From: Massilia sp. PDC64
GTDB taxonomy: Bacteria > Pseudomonadota > Gammaproteobacteria > Burkholderiales > Burkholderiaceae_D
Assembly: GCF_900101265.1 (NCBI RefSeq)
Contig: NZ_FMZS01000011.1
Coordinates: forward strand, 62,001-126,000
Length of the DNA: 64,000 nucleotides
Reading direction: 5' to 3'
Shown here: piece by piece, positions 23,711-31,969 of the stretch
Numbering within the stretch: the stretch's first letter is position 1
Layout: every line of letters begins with the position of its first letter
The notes under the pieces: model-generated
Databases searched by the model: none
What the model was told of the DNA's origin: nothing
The model's input: only the letters and a program-made list of their open reading frames with translations
Program-made: the position numbers and the translations under genes

Positions 23711-25951
23711 CTAGGTCCTCCGCGCTTCCTGGACGCCCTTTACCTCGGCAATGGCCGCCAACGCCTTCTGCAACTGCCCGGTGGAGCTGATCTCCGCCGT
23801 GAACACCATCTTCGCGAATCCCTTGCTGCTCTGCGTGTTCACGCCGATCACGTTGATCTTCGAGATCGCGAGCACTTCCGAGATGTCGCGCAGCAGGCCC
23901 TGGCGGTCGGTCGCGAGGATGAAGATATCGACCGGGAACACGGTCTCCAGGCCCGACGTGCCCCATTCCGTTTCCAGCACCCGTTCCGGGTTGCGGGCCG
24001 CCATCTCGGCGAAGTTCTTGCAGCTCGCGCGGTGGATCGACACGCCCTTGCCGCGCGTGACGAAGCCCACGATCGGGTCCGGCGGCGCCGGCTTGCAGCA
24101 GCGCGCCAGCTGCGTCATGAGGCCTTCCGTGCCGACGACGAGCACGCCCGACTTGGCGCCCTGCTCCACGCTCGACGCGCGGCTCTTGTTGACGACGGCC
24201 TCGTCCGGCAGCGGGGCCGGCGGCGCCGCGTCGTGCAGCGCCGCTTCCACGTGGCGCAGGCTGAATTTTTCCTTGCCCACCGCGATGAACAGGTCGTCGA
24301 CCTTGGCGAACCCCAGCTTGTGCGCCAGCGTATCCAGGTTGACGGCCGTCTTGCCTTCGCGCTGCAGCGATTTCTCGACGAGCGCGCGGCCGTGGCCCAG
24401 GGTCTCCGCCAGTTCCAGCGCGTGGAACCAGGCGCGGATCTTCGAGCGTGTGCGGCTCGACACCGTGTAGCCGGGGCTGAGCCAGTCGCGCGACGGTCCC
24501 TGGCTGCCGGCCGGGCCCTTCGCCGTGATGATCTCGCACGTCTGGCCATTCTTCAGCGGCGTGTTCAGCGGCACCATCACGTTGTCGACCTTGGCGCCGC
24601 GGCAACGGTGGCCCACCTCGCTGTGCAGGTGGTAGGCGAAGTCGATCGGCGTCGCGCCGACCGGCAGCTCGAGCACGCGCGCCTGCGGCGTCAGGACGAA
24701 GATGCGGTCGTCGAGCGTCGTCGACTTCAGCTTCTCGACCCATTCGCGCTGCAGTTCTTCCTGGCCCGTGACGGCGCTCGCGACTTCCGTCTTCCACGCC
24801 AGCAGCTGGCGCAGCCACGCGATCTTCTCGTCGTATTCCTGGCTCTTGAAATTCGAGCCGCCTTCTTCCTTGTAGCGCCAGTGCGCGGCGACGCCGTACT
24901 CCGCGAAGTTGTGCATCTCCTGCGTGCGGATCTGCACTTCCAGTGGGCGCCCGTCCTCGGCCGTGACGACCGTGTGCAGCGACTGGTAGCCGTTCGGCTT
25001 CGGGCGCGAGATGTAGTCGTCGAATTCCTTCGGGATCGGCGTCCAGATGTTGTGGACGACGCCCAGCACCGTGTAGCACGTCTTGATGTCGTCGACGATC
25101 ACGCGGAACGCGCGCACGTCGTACAGCTCGGTGAAATCGAGCTCCTTGCCGCGCATCTTCTTCCAGATGCTGTAGATGTGCTTCGGCCGCCCCGTCACCT
25201 CGGCCTTGATGCCGGCCGAGGCCAGCTCCTTCTGCAGGCGCTCGATCGACGATGCCACGAAGCTCTCGCGCAGCATGCGCTTTTCTTCGAGCATCTTGGC
25301 GATGCGTTTATAGGTATCCGGCTCCATCATCCGGAACGACAGGTCTTCCAGCTCCCATTTCAGCTGGAAGATGCCGAGGCGGTTGGCGAGCGGCGCGTAC
25401 AGGTCCAGCACTTCGCGGCCGTAGTTGCGCGTGACGTCGTCGAAGCGCTTCTGCTCCGCGAAGAAGCGCAACGTCGTCACGCAGGACGCGAGGCGGATCA
25501 GCACGACGCGCATGTCGCTGGCCATCGCCAGCAGCATCTTGCGCAGCGTCTCGACCTGCGCCATGGCCTCCTGGGCCGCATTCTTGCCGCGCCCGACGGG
25601 GGCTTGGGCCGCCGTCAGGTCGCGCAGGCGGATCAGCTGGTGCACGCCGCGCACCATGTCCGCCACTTCCTTGCCGAAGCGCTCTTCGAGCGCCTCGGCC
25701 ACGCCCGGCTCCACGATGGCCAGCTCGAACAGCAGGCCGGCGATGCGGGTCTCGGCATCGCTGCGCAACAGCGCAAGCGTGCCGGCCACGCCCAGCGAGA
25801 ACTCGAACGCGCTCTGGCCGGAGCCGGCCGTGCGTTCGACATAGCGCTCGGCCGCGAAATCGAGCGCGCACTTCACGCGTGCGCAGTCGTCGGGACCGAG
25901 GCCGTGGACCAGCTGGGTGGTGGCGTCGCCGAGCGCGACAATCGATACCAT
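23711..25951 (-). CDS. relA: GTP pyrophosphokinase (ppGpp synthetase)
   Basis: Makes (p)ppGpp on stalled ribosomes during amino-acid starvation. The 746 residues show an N-terminal pseudo-hydrolase domain (LLFELA stands where active enzymes have the catalytic HD), so hydrolase activity is not expected. The synthetase domain follows (about 235-390: LYDVRAFRVIV, KPNGYQSLHTVV, EVQIRTQEMHNFAEYG). Then come a TGS domain (DRIFVLTPQARVLELPVGAT), a helical/zinc-finger-like region and a C-terminal ACT domain (VDIFILATDRQGLLRDISE). It lies nine bases after ridA and is directly coupled to the MlaE-type permease gene. Confidence 0.96.
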   Translation of the reverse strand: MVSIVALGDATTQLVHGLGPDDCARVKCALDFAAERYVERTAGSGQSAFEFSLGVAGTLALLRSDAETRIAGLLFELAIVEPGVAEALEERFGKEVADMVRGVHQLIRLRDLTAAQAPVGRGKNAAQEAMAQVETLRKMLLAMASDMRVVLIRLASCVTTLRFFAEQKRFDDVTRNYGREVLDLYAPLANRLGIFQLKWELEDLSFRMMEPDTYKRIAKMLEEKRMLRESFVASSIERLQKELASAGIKAEVTGRPKHIYSIWKKMRGKELDFTELYDVRAFRVIVDDIKTCYTVLGVVHNIWTPIPKEFDDYISRPKPNGYQSLHTVVTAEDGRPLEVQIRTQEMHNFAEYGVAAHWRYKEEGGSNFKSQEYDEKIAWLRQLLAWKTEVASAVTGQEELQREWVEKLKSTTLDDRIFVLTPQARVLELPVGATPIDFAYHLHSEVGHRCRGAKVDNVMVPLNTPLKNGQTCEIITAKGPAGSQGPSRDWLSPGYTVSSRTRSKIRAWFHALELAETLGHGRALVEKSLQREGKTAVNLDTLAHKLGFAKVDDLFIAVGKEKFSLRHVEAALHDAAPPAPLPDEAVVNKSRASSVEQGAKSGVLVVGTEGLMTQLARCCKPAPPDPIVGFVTRGKGVSIHRASCKNFAEMAARNPERVLETEWGTSGLETVFPVDIFILATDRQGLLRDISEVLAISKINVIGVNTQSSKGFAKMVFTAEISSTGQLQKALAAIAEVKGVQEARRT

Positions 25952-25960
25952 CGCGTGTGC

Positions 25961-26311
25961 TTACGCCTGGGCGGCCACGACGACGATTTCGACCAGGCCG
26001 GCCGGATCGGCCAGCTTGGCTTCGACGGTGGCACGCGGCGGCGTCTGGCCCGGCACGACCCACGCTTCCCACACCGTGTTCATCGCCGGGAAGTTGGCCA
26101 TGTCGGTGATGTAGATCTGGGTCGAGATGATGCGGCTCTTGTCGCTGCCGGCTTCCGCCAGCAGGCGGTCGATGTGGCCCAGCACTTCGCGCGTCTGGCC
26201 CAGGATGTCCTGCGTCGTGTCGCTGGCGACCTGGCCTGCCAGGTACACCGTGCCATTGTGGATGGCGACTTCGGACAGTCGTTTGCCTACGTGCAGTCGT
26301 TTGATTTCCAT
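25961..26311 (-). CDS. RidA/YjgF-family protein
   Basis: Encodes 116 residues of the RidA fold, a trimeric deaminase that clears reactive enamine/imine intermediates of pyridoxal enzymes. The conserved active-site Arg is present in PPRATVEA, as are the sequence VYLAGQVASDTTQDILGQ and the strand-helix spacing. YjgF-type paralogues without deaminase activity have similar sequences. It sits between a hydrolase gene and relA in one leftward unit. Confidence 0.88.
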   Translation of the reverse strand: MEIKRLHVGKRLSEVAIHNGTVYLAGQVASDTTQDILGQTREVLGHIDRLLAEAGSDKSRIISTQIYITDMANFPAMNTVWEAWVVPGQTPPRATVEAKLADPAGLVEIVVVAAQA

Positions 26312-26384
26312 GCTTTTCTCTAGTGATAAAACCAGGCCTTGCGGCCGCTTCGCCCGGCCGTTAGCCGAACACCTCCGGCTGGAT

Positions 26385-27257
26385 TCAGCCGGTCAAAAAT
26401 TCCCGTGCGATCGCGATCTGCTCCGGCTGCAGGAACGTGGGCGCATGGCCGACGCCGGCGATCTCAACCAGGCGCGGTTTCGGTCCGCGCCGCGTCATCT
26501 CTTCCGCCGTCGCGCGCGACAGCAGGTCGGACCGCTCGCCCCGCACGAGCAACGTCGGGCAGCGGATCGCGTCGTACGCGGCCCACAGCTGCGCCTCGTC
26601 CTGCGCCACCTTCTGCGGCGTCATGGCCTTGAACGGCTGCGCGAGCCCGAGGTCGTAGTGCAGCCCCCATTGCCCGTCCGGCTGCTGCACGAGCACGTCG
26701 CGCGCCAGCTTGTCCCACTGGTCGTCGCTGTGCGGTCCGAACGGCGTCGACACCGTCCGCACGTACGCGGCGCCTTCAGCAAAAGTCGCGAAGCGGATGT
26801 CCTGGCCGATGTAGTCGCCGATGCGCGCGAGCGCGACCGGGTCCAGCACGGGCCCGATGTCGTTCAGCACCATGCGGCGGATCGGGCTGCCCGGCAGCGA
26901 CGCGAGGCCGATGCCGATCAGGCCGCCCATCGACGTGCCGAACCAGTGGACGCCTTCATCGCCGGCCGTGACGCGGGCGATCAGGGTCACCATGTCGGCC
27001 ACGTATTGCGGAATGACGTACAGCGCGGGGTCGCGCAGCCGGTCGGAACGGCCGCGTCCCACGACGTCCGGGCACACGACGCGGTAGCGGTCGCTCATGG
27101 CCCGCGCCAGCGCGTCGAAATCGTCGGCCACGCGCGTCACGCCGTGCACGCAGACGAGCACGTTCGTGTTGGCGGGGTCGCCCCATTCCTTGTATGCCAT
27201 GCGGTGCAGGCCGGCGGGCGAACTGCACAGCACGGATTTCAGCCTCGGTTCGCTCAT
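26385..27257 (-). CDS. Alpha/beta-fold hydrolase
   Basis: Encodes 290 residues from the ATG at 27257 (MSEPRLK); the longer frame would need a TTG. The triad is visible: nucleophile Ser in GTSMGG near residue 107, Asp in GERSDLLS and His in GVGHAPTF near the C-terminus. The oxyanion-loop motif is VHGVTR. The substrate is unknown; the cap region WDKLARDVLVQQPDGQWGLHYD resembles esterases of the MhpC type. It appears to be the first gene of the unit hydrolase-ridA-relA-mlaE-mlaD-lipoprotein. Confidence 0.85.
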   Translation of the reverse strand: MSEPRLKSVLCSSPAGLHRMAYKEWGDPANTNVLVCVHGVTRVADDFDALARAMSDRYRVVCPDVVGRGRSDRLRDPALYVIPQYVADMVTLIARVTAGDEGVHWFGTSMGGLIGIGLASLPGSPIRRMVLNDIGPVLDPVALARIGDYIGQDIRFATFAEGAAYVRTVSTPFGPHSDDQWDKLARDVLVQQPDGQWGLHYDLGLAQPFKAMTPQKVAQDEAQLWAAYDAIRCPTLLVRGERSDLLSRATAEEMTRRGPKPRLVEIAGVGHAPTFLQPEQIAIAREFLTG

Positions 27258-27411
27258 TTTCAAAAGTTCCGACGATCACCATGCATCCGCCGGAAACATC
27301 AAGGACCAGGCGGCCGCCAACATTTTACCCGGTGGAGCGATTAGAATTCTACCAAGTCTGGCCCGGGATGACCCGGCACTTATAGAAACTGTCCACGAGA
27401 AAGAGGAACGC

Positions 27412-28206
27412 ATGAAATCCACCATGTTAAGCGGCAAGACTGCACTCGTCACCGGATCGACCTCGGGCATCGGCCTCGGCATCGCCCGCGCGCTGGCCGA
27501 GCAAGGCGCCAACATCGTCTTCAACGGCTTCGGCGACGCGCAGCAGATCGAAAAGCTGTACACCGACATCGGCCAGGAATTCGGCGTACAGACCGCTTAC
27601 CACAACGCCGACATGTCCAAGCCGGACCAGATCGCCGCCATGATGGCGTTCGCGGCCGATAAATTCGGCGGCGTCGACATCCTCGTCAACAACGCAGGCA
27701 TCCAGTACGTCGCGAACGTGGAGGACTTCCCCGTCGAGAAATGGGATGCGATCATCGCGATCAACCTCAGCTCGGCCTTCCACACGACGCGCCTCGCGCT
27801 GCCCTACATGAAGCAGAAGAACTGGGGCCGCATCATCAACCTCGCCTCCGCCCACGGCCTCGTCGCCTCGGCGCAGAAGTCCGCGTACGTGGCGGCCAAG
27901 CACGGCCTCGTCGGCCTGACGAAATCGACGGCGCTGGAGACGGCACCGACCGGCGTCACCGCCAATGCCATCTGCCCGGGCTGGGTGCTGACCCCGCTCG
28001 TTCAGAAACAGGTCGACGACCGCGCCGCGCGCGAAGGCATCAGCAACGAGCAGGCGAAGAAAAACCTGCTGCTGGAAAAGCAGCCGTCGGGCGAATTCGT
28101 CACGCCGGAAGAACTGGGCGCACTGGCCGTGTTCTTCTGCAGCCCGGCCGCGAACCAGGTGCGCGGTGTCGCGTGGAACATGGACGGCGGCTGGGTCGCA
28201 CAATAA
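27412..28206 (+). CDS. bdhA: D-3-hydroxybutyrate dehydrogenase
   Basis: Oxidises 3-hydroxybutyrate, for example from polyhydroxybutyrate, to acetoacetate with NAD. The 264-residue short-chain dehydrogenase has TGSTSGIGLGIA for NAD binding, NNAGIQ, the catalytic Ser in NLASAHG, YVAAK, and the substrate-loop pattern WVLTPLVQKQ(V) characteristic of hydroxybutyrate dehydrogenases. The ATG at 27412 follows AAGAGGA. Its product is the substrate of the scoAB CoA-transferase about 9 kb away. The next gene starts directly after its stop. Confidence 0.93.
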   Translation: MKSTMLSGKTALVTGSTSGIGLGIARALAEQGANIVFNGFGDAQQIEKLYTDIGQEFGVQTAYHNADMSKPDQIAAMMAFAADKFGGVDILVNNAGIQYVANVEDFPVEKWDAIIAINLSSAFHTTRLALPYMKQKNWGRIINLASAHGLVASAQKSAYVAAKHGLVGLTKSTALETAPTGVTANAICPGWVLTPLVQKQVDDRAAREGISNEQAKKNLLLEKQPSGEFVTPEELGALAVFFCSPAANQVRGVAWNMDGGWVAQ

Positions 28207-28590
28207 ATGCCAATGGATGAACCCCTCGAGATTCCAGGCCTGCACGACGCCTGCCTGGAACTCGCGCACGTCGTGCTCGCGTCCGGCCAGCCGCAGGTGT
28301 CGCGCGACATCCTGGAAACGCTGGCCGACCGCTTCGAACGCGAAGCGGCCGACTTCGCGCTGCTCGTCGCCAACGCGGGCCGCGACACGGCGCTGCTCGC
28401 GCGCGCCGTGCACTATCTCGTCGATGCCCACGCGCTGCCGCTGATGGGCACCGACATGGAATGGTTCCGGCAGGCCCTCGCCTGCCTCGTCGAACTGGCC
28501 GTGCCCGGCATCGCGCTGTCGCCGAAGGGGGCGGCGTTCCTGCACGATGTCGAGACCGGCATCGCGCAGGCGATGCAGGATCTCGAGTAA
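28207..28590 (+). CDS. Conserved hypothetical protein coupled to bdhA
   Basis: Encodes 127 residues; the ATG follows the bdhA stop codon with no gap, a sign of translational coupling (a second ATG lies two codons later). The protein is acidic and mostly helical, with no signal peptide, Cys cluster or known catalytic motif. Position suggests a role near 3-hydroxybutyrate or PHB metabolism; this is inference. Confidence 0.65.
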   Translation: MPMDEPLEIPGLHDACLELAHVVLASGQPQVSRDILETLADRFEREAADFALLVANAGRDTALLARAVHYLVDAHALPLMGTDMEWFRQALACLVELAVPGIALSPKGAAFLHDVETGIAQAMQDLE

Positions 28591-28598
28591 GGGCGCGG

Positions 28599-29156
28599 TC
28601 AGCGCGCCGTCTGCAGGTCGTCGACCGCCTGCTTGTATTCGCGCGACGCCTTCAGCCGGTCCAGGTAGCGGATCGGGCGGCGCTTGTCCATGTCGATCGA
28701 GTAGTTCAGGCTGCCGCGCACGCCGCAATACGCCCGGCAGCTCGAGACGGCGTCCGGTGTGGCGCGGTCCGTCAACGTCAGCTTGTCGTGCTCGACACTC
28801 ACTTTCAGCGTGCACGGAGGATAGGCCGCCACCGCCAGCGACAAGGTATCGCGGTACACGAAGGCGCCCTGCTCGTGGCGCGCCATTCCGGCGATGTCGC
28901 ACGTGTGGCCGTTGTAAAAATCGAGATGGGCGCGCACGTACACGTGATCGGCATCGTAGGGAACGATCTCGATGACATCCTCGGCCTGGTATGGCACGTC
29001 CGCCTCGCCGGGCGCCTTGCCGGGCGTGATCGTCGCACTCATGAAGCGGTGCTTGTACACGCCCGCGATCTTCTGCATCAGTTGCGCGGGCTCTTGCGCG
29101 GATGCGGTGCACGCGCACAGCGCAGCCAGCAGGGGGACGAGGATTTTCGGTGTCAT
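28599..29156 (-). CDS. Exported protein of unknown function
   Basis: Encodes 185 residues from the ATG at 29156 (MTPKILVPLLAALCACTASA), a Sec signal peptide with likely cleavage after ASA. The mature protein has four Cys in the second half (PPCTLKV, SSCRAYCGVRG), probably disulfide-bonded, and a lipocalin-like alternation of strands. The motif CRAYCGVRGSL recurs in small secreted proteins without assigned function. It is convergent with the bdhA-linked gene and divergent from the amidohydrolase. Confidence 0.72.
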   Translation of the reverse strand: MTPKILVPLLAALCACTASAQEPAQLMQKIAGVYKHRFMSATITPGKAPGEADVPYQAEDVIEIVPYDADHVYVRAHLDFYNGHTCDIAGMARHEQGAFVYRDTLSLAVAAYPPCTLKVSVEHDKLTLTDRATPDAVSSCRAYCGVRGSLNYSIDMDKRRPIRYLDRLKASREYKQAVDDLQTAR

Positions 29157-29232
29157 CTGGCCATGATAGACCATCCGCCCCCATGCTCGGCTATGATCGC
29201 CACTTCATCATCACGACGACAAAGGACGAACG

Positions 29233-30522
29233 ATGCGCATCCGGACGAGGACCTTCATTGCCGCGCTGTCCCTGCTGGCCTGCACGCTGCCCGGCGCGCA
29301 CGCCGCCGACCAGCGCCCCGTGCTGCTCACGCCCGACAAGGTCTGGACCGGCGACGGCGCGCCGCACGCAGGCTGGAGCGTGCTGGTGGCGCAAGGCCGC
29401 ATCCAGGGCGTCGGCCCGGCTTCGACGCTGCCCGTCCCCGCCGACGTCGACCGCATCGCCCTCCCCGGCAAGACATTGATTCCGGGCCTCATCGACCTGC
29501 ACTCGCACGTGCTGCTGCACCCCTACAACGAAACGACGTGGGACGACCAGGTGCTGAAGGAAGCGCCGGCCTACCGCGTCGCGCTGGCCGTGCGCCACGC
29601 GGCCGACACCTTGCAGGCCGGCTTCACCACGTTGCGCGACCTCGGCACGGAAGGCGCGGACTACGCGGACGTCGGCATCAAGCGGGCCATCGACGAGGGC
29701 CAGGTTCCCGGCCCGCGCCTCCTTGTCGCCACGCGCGCCATCGTCGCCACCGCCAGCTACGGCCCGGCCGAACGCAACTATCGTCCGGACATGGACATCC
29801 CGTACGGCGCCCAGCAGGCGACTGGTGTCGACGAGGCGACGAAGGCCGTGCGCGAGCAGGCTGCCCACGGCGCCGACTGGATCAAGTTCTACGCCGACTA
29901 CCGCACGGGCCCGGACGGCGGCACGCGCCCCACCTTCACGCTCGAGGAGATGAAGGCGATCGTCGCCGCGGCCCACTCAAGCGGCCGCAAGGTCGCCGCA
30001 CACGCGAGCAGCGACGACGCGATCCGCCTCGCCGTACTGGCCGGCGTCGACACGATCGAGCACGGCTACGGCGCCAGCGAAGCGACGTTCAAGCTGATGC
30101 TGGAACACAGGACGGCCTATGTGCCGACCTTGACGGCGCCGGAAGCCATCGGCGAATACTTCCAGCGCCACGTCCGCGGCGGCGCACCCACGCCCGCGAT
30201 GCAGCAGGCGGAGCGCGCCTTCCGTCTCGCCCGCAAGCTCGGCGTGACGATCGGCAACGGCAGCGACGTCGGCGTGTTTGCGCACGGCACGAACGAGCGT
30301 GAGCTGGAGTGGATGGTGCGCCTCGGCATGAGCCCGACGGAAGCCCTGCGCGCGGCGACGGTCGTCGCCGCCGCCATCCTCGACCGCAAGGACCTGGGCG
30401 CGATCCGCAACGGCATGCTGGCGGACGTGGTCGCGGTCGATGGCGATCCGACGGCGGATATTGCTGCGCTGCGCAAGGTGGGCTTTGTCATGAAGGGCGG
30501 GACGATTTACCGGAATCAGTGA
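29233..30522 (+). CDS. Exported metal-dependent amidohydrolase (prolidase-like)
   Basis: Encodes 429 residues. The signal peptide MRIRTRTFIAALSLLACTLPGAHA directs it to the periplasm. The amidohydrolase fold is marked by the metal site DLHSHVLLH, a Lys in WIKFYADY, His in AAHAS, His in EHGYGAS and Asp in NGSDVGVFAHG. Closest relatives by motif are imidazolonepropionase-like amidohydrolases and secreted Xaa-Pro dipeptidases, which act on small peptides or amides. The exact substrate is unknown. AAAGGA lies upstream of the ATG. Monocistronic. Confidence 0.88.
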   Translation: MRIRTRTFIAALSLLACTLPGAHAADQRPVLLTPDKVWTGDGAPHAGWSVLVAQGRIQGVGPASTLPVPADVDRIALPGKTLIPGLIDLHSHVLLHPYNETTWDDQVLKEAPAYRVALAVRHAADTLQAGFTTLRDLGTEGADYADVGIKRAIDEGQVPGPRLLVATRAIVATASYGPAERNYRPDMDIPYGAQQATGVDEATKAVREQAAHGADWIKFYADYRTGPDGGTRPTFTLEEMKAIVAAAHSSGRKVAAHASSDDAIRLAVLAGVDTIEHGYGASEATFKLMLEHRTAYVPTLTAPEAIGEYFQRHVRGGAPTPAMQQAERAFRLARKLGVTIGNGSDVGVFAHGTNERELEWMVRLGMSPTEALRAATVVAAAILDRKDLGAIRNGMLADVVAVDGDPTADIAALRKVGFVMKGGTIYRNQ

Positions 30523-30552
30523 GCGGATATTCATGGATCCCAGGTGTTGATA

Positions 30553-30570
30553 TCGGCCACGGCGTTGCGG
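30553..30570 (+). promoter_or_regulatory. Candidate sigma-54 promoter of dctA
   Basis: GG at 30555-30556 and GC at 30567-30568 are separated by ten bases, and the downstream half reads TTGC, as in sigma-54 promoters (TGGCAC-N5-TTGC type). It lies about 75 bases before the dctA start. dctA is sigma-54-dependent in rhizobia. The upstream half matches the consensus only partly. Confidence 0.35.
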
Positions 30571-30642
30571 TTTTCCACAATAGCCCGTGCAGATATTTTG
30601 CGTGATGATGACGGTGTTACTAATAGCGCATGAAGCCTAGCC

Positions 30643-31944
30643 ATGAAAAAACCATTCTATAAAGTCCTTTATGTCCAGGTATTGTTTGCGATTATCGTAG
30701 GCGTCCTGCTGGGCATCTACGATCCGGGCATCGCAACCGCGATGAAGCCTTTGGGAGACGGCTTCGTCAAACTGATCAAGATGATCATCGCCCCGGTGAT
30801 TTTCTGTACCGTCGTTGCCGGTATCGCCGGCATGCAGGACATGAAAAAGGTCGGCCGCGTCGGCGGCAAGGCCCTGCTCTACTTCGAGATCGTGTCGACC
30901 TTCGCGCTGGCCATCGGCCTGCTCGTCGCCAACCTGGTCAAGCCGGGCGCCGGCTTCAACGTCAATCCGGCCACGCTGGACACGCACTCGATCGCCCAGT
31001 ACACCGACAAGACCAAGTCGCTGACCACCACCGACTTCCTCATGAACATCATCCCGAACACCTTCGTGGATGCGTTCGCCAAAGGGGAAATCCTGCAAGT
31101 GCTGCTGATCGCGATCCTGTTCGGCTTCTCGCTGTCGATGCTGGGTGAACGCGGCCGTCCGCTGACCCGCTTCATCGACGACATGTCGCACGCCATCTTC
31201 GGCGTCGTGAACATCATCATGAAAGCCGCCCCGATCGGTGCGTTCGGCGCCATGGCCTTCACCATCGGCAAATACGGCGTCAAGTCGCTGATCCCGCTGG
31301 CCTCGCTCGTCGGTTCGTTCTACCTGACCTGCTTCCTGTTCGTCGTCATCGTCCTCGGCACCATTGCCCGCCTGACCGGCTTCTCGATCTTCCGCTTCCT
31401 CGCCTACATCAAGGAAGAACTGCTGATCGTCCTGGGCACGAGCTCGTCGGAAAGCGCCCTGCCGGCCCTGATGCGCAAGCTGGAAAAAATGGGTTGCCCG
31501 AAATCGGTCGTGGGCCTCGTCGTGCCGACCGGCTACTCGTTCAACCTGGACGGCACCAACATCTACATGACGATGGCTGCCCTGTTCGTCGCCCAGGCCA
31601 CGAACACCGAGCTGACGCTGACGCAGGAACTGACGATCCTGCTGGTGGCGATGCTGACCTCGAAAGGTGCCTCGGGCATCACCGGCGCCGGCTTCATCAC
31701 CCTGGCTGCAACGCTGGCCGTCGTCCCGACGATCCCGGTCGCAGGCATGACCCTGATCCTCGGCATCGACAAGTTCATGAGCGAATGCCGCGCCCTGACC
31801 AACATCATCGGCAATGGCGTCGCAACGGTCGTCGTGTCGAAATGGGAACGCGAGCTGGACAAGGAGCGCCTGACCTCGGAACTGAAGAATCCGAGCCCGG
31901 ACGATGCAACCGGCGACCTGCACCCGGTCCGCGAAGCCGCCTGA
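30643..31944 (+). CDS. dctA: C4-dicarboxylate/proton symporter
   Basis: Imports succinate, fumarate and malate with protons or sodium. The 433 residues match the DctA/DAACS family: LGIYDPGIATAMKPLGDGFVKLIKMIIAPVIF, the re-entrant serine-rich loop LGTSSSESALPAL, NLDGTNIYM for substrate/cation binding, and the second loop SKGASGITGAGFI. Eight membrane helices and two hairpin loops are recognisable. Third-position usage is more regular than in neighbours, suggesting high expression. It is followed by a strong terminator shared with the convergent ABC exporter gene. Confidence 0.96.
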   Translation: MKKPFYKVLYVQVLFAIIVGVLLGIYDPGIATAMKPLGDGFVKLIKMIIAPVIFCTVVAGIAGMQDMKKVGRVGGKALLYFEIVSTFALAIGLLVANLVKPGAGFNVNPATLDTHSIAQYTDKTKSLTTTDFLMNIIPNTFVDAFAKGEILQVLLIAILFGFSLSMLGERGRPLTRFIDDMSHAIFGVVNIIMKAAPIGAFGAMAFTIGKYGVKSLIPLASLVGSFYLTCFLFVVIVLGTIARLTGFSIFRFLAYIKEELLIVLGTSSSESALPALMRKLEKMGCPKSVVGLVVPTGYSFNLDGTNIYMTMAALFVAQATNTELTLTQELTILLVAMLTSKGASGITGAGFITLAATLAVVPTIPVAGMTLILGIDKFMSECRALTNIIGNGVATVVVSKWERELDKERLTSELKNPSPDDATGDLHPVREAA

Positions 31945-31969
31945 TCCAACACAGAGAACGATTCCTCGT

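Noticed and set aside
22370..26323. Open frame of 1317 codons on the plus strand opposite mlaD, mlaE, relA and ridA
   Set aside because: Spans several genuine genes with recognised domains on the minus strand; no domain in the plus-strand translation.
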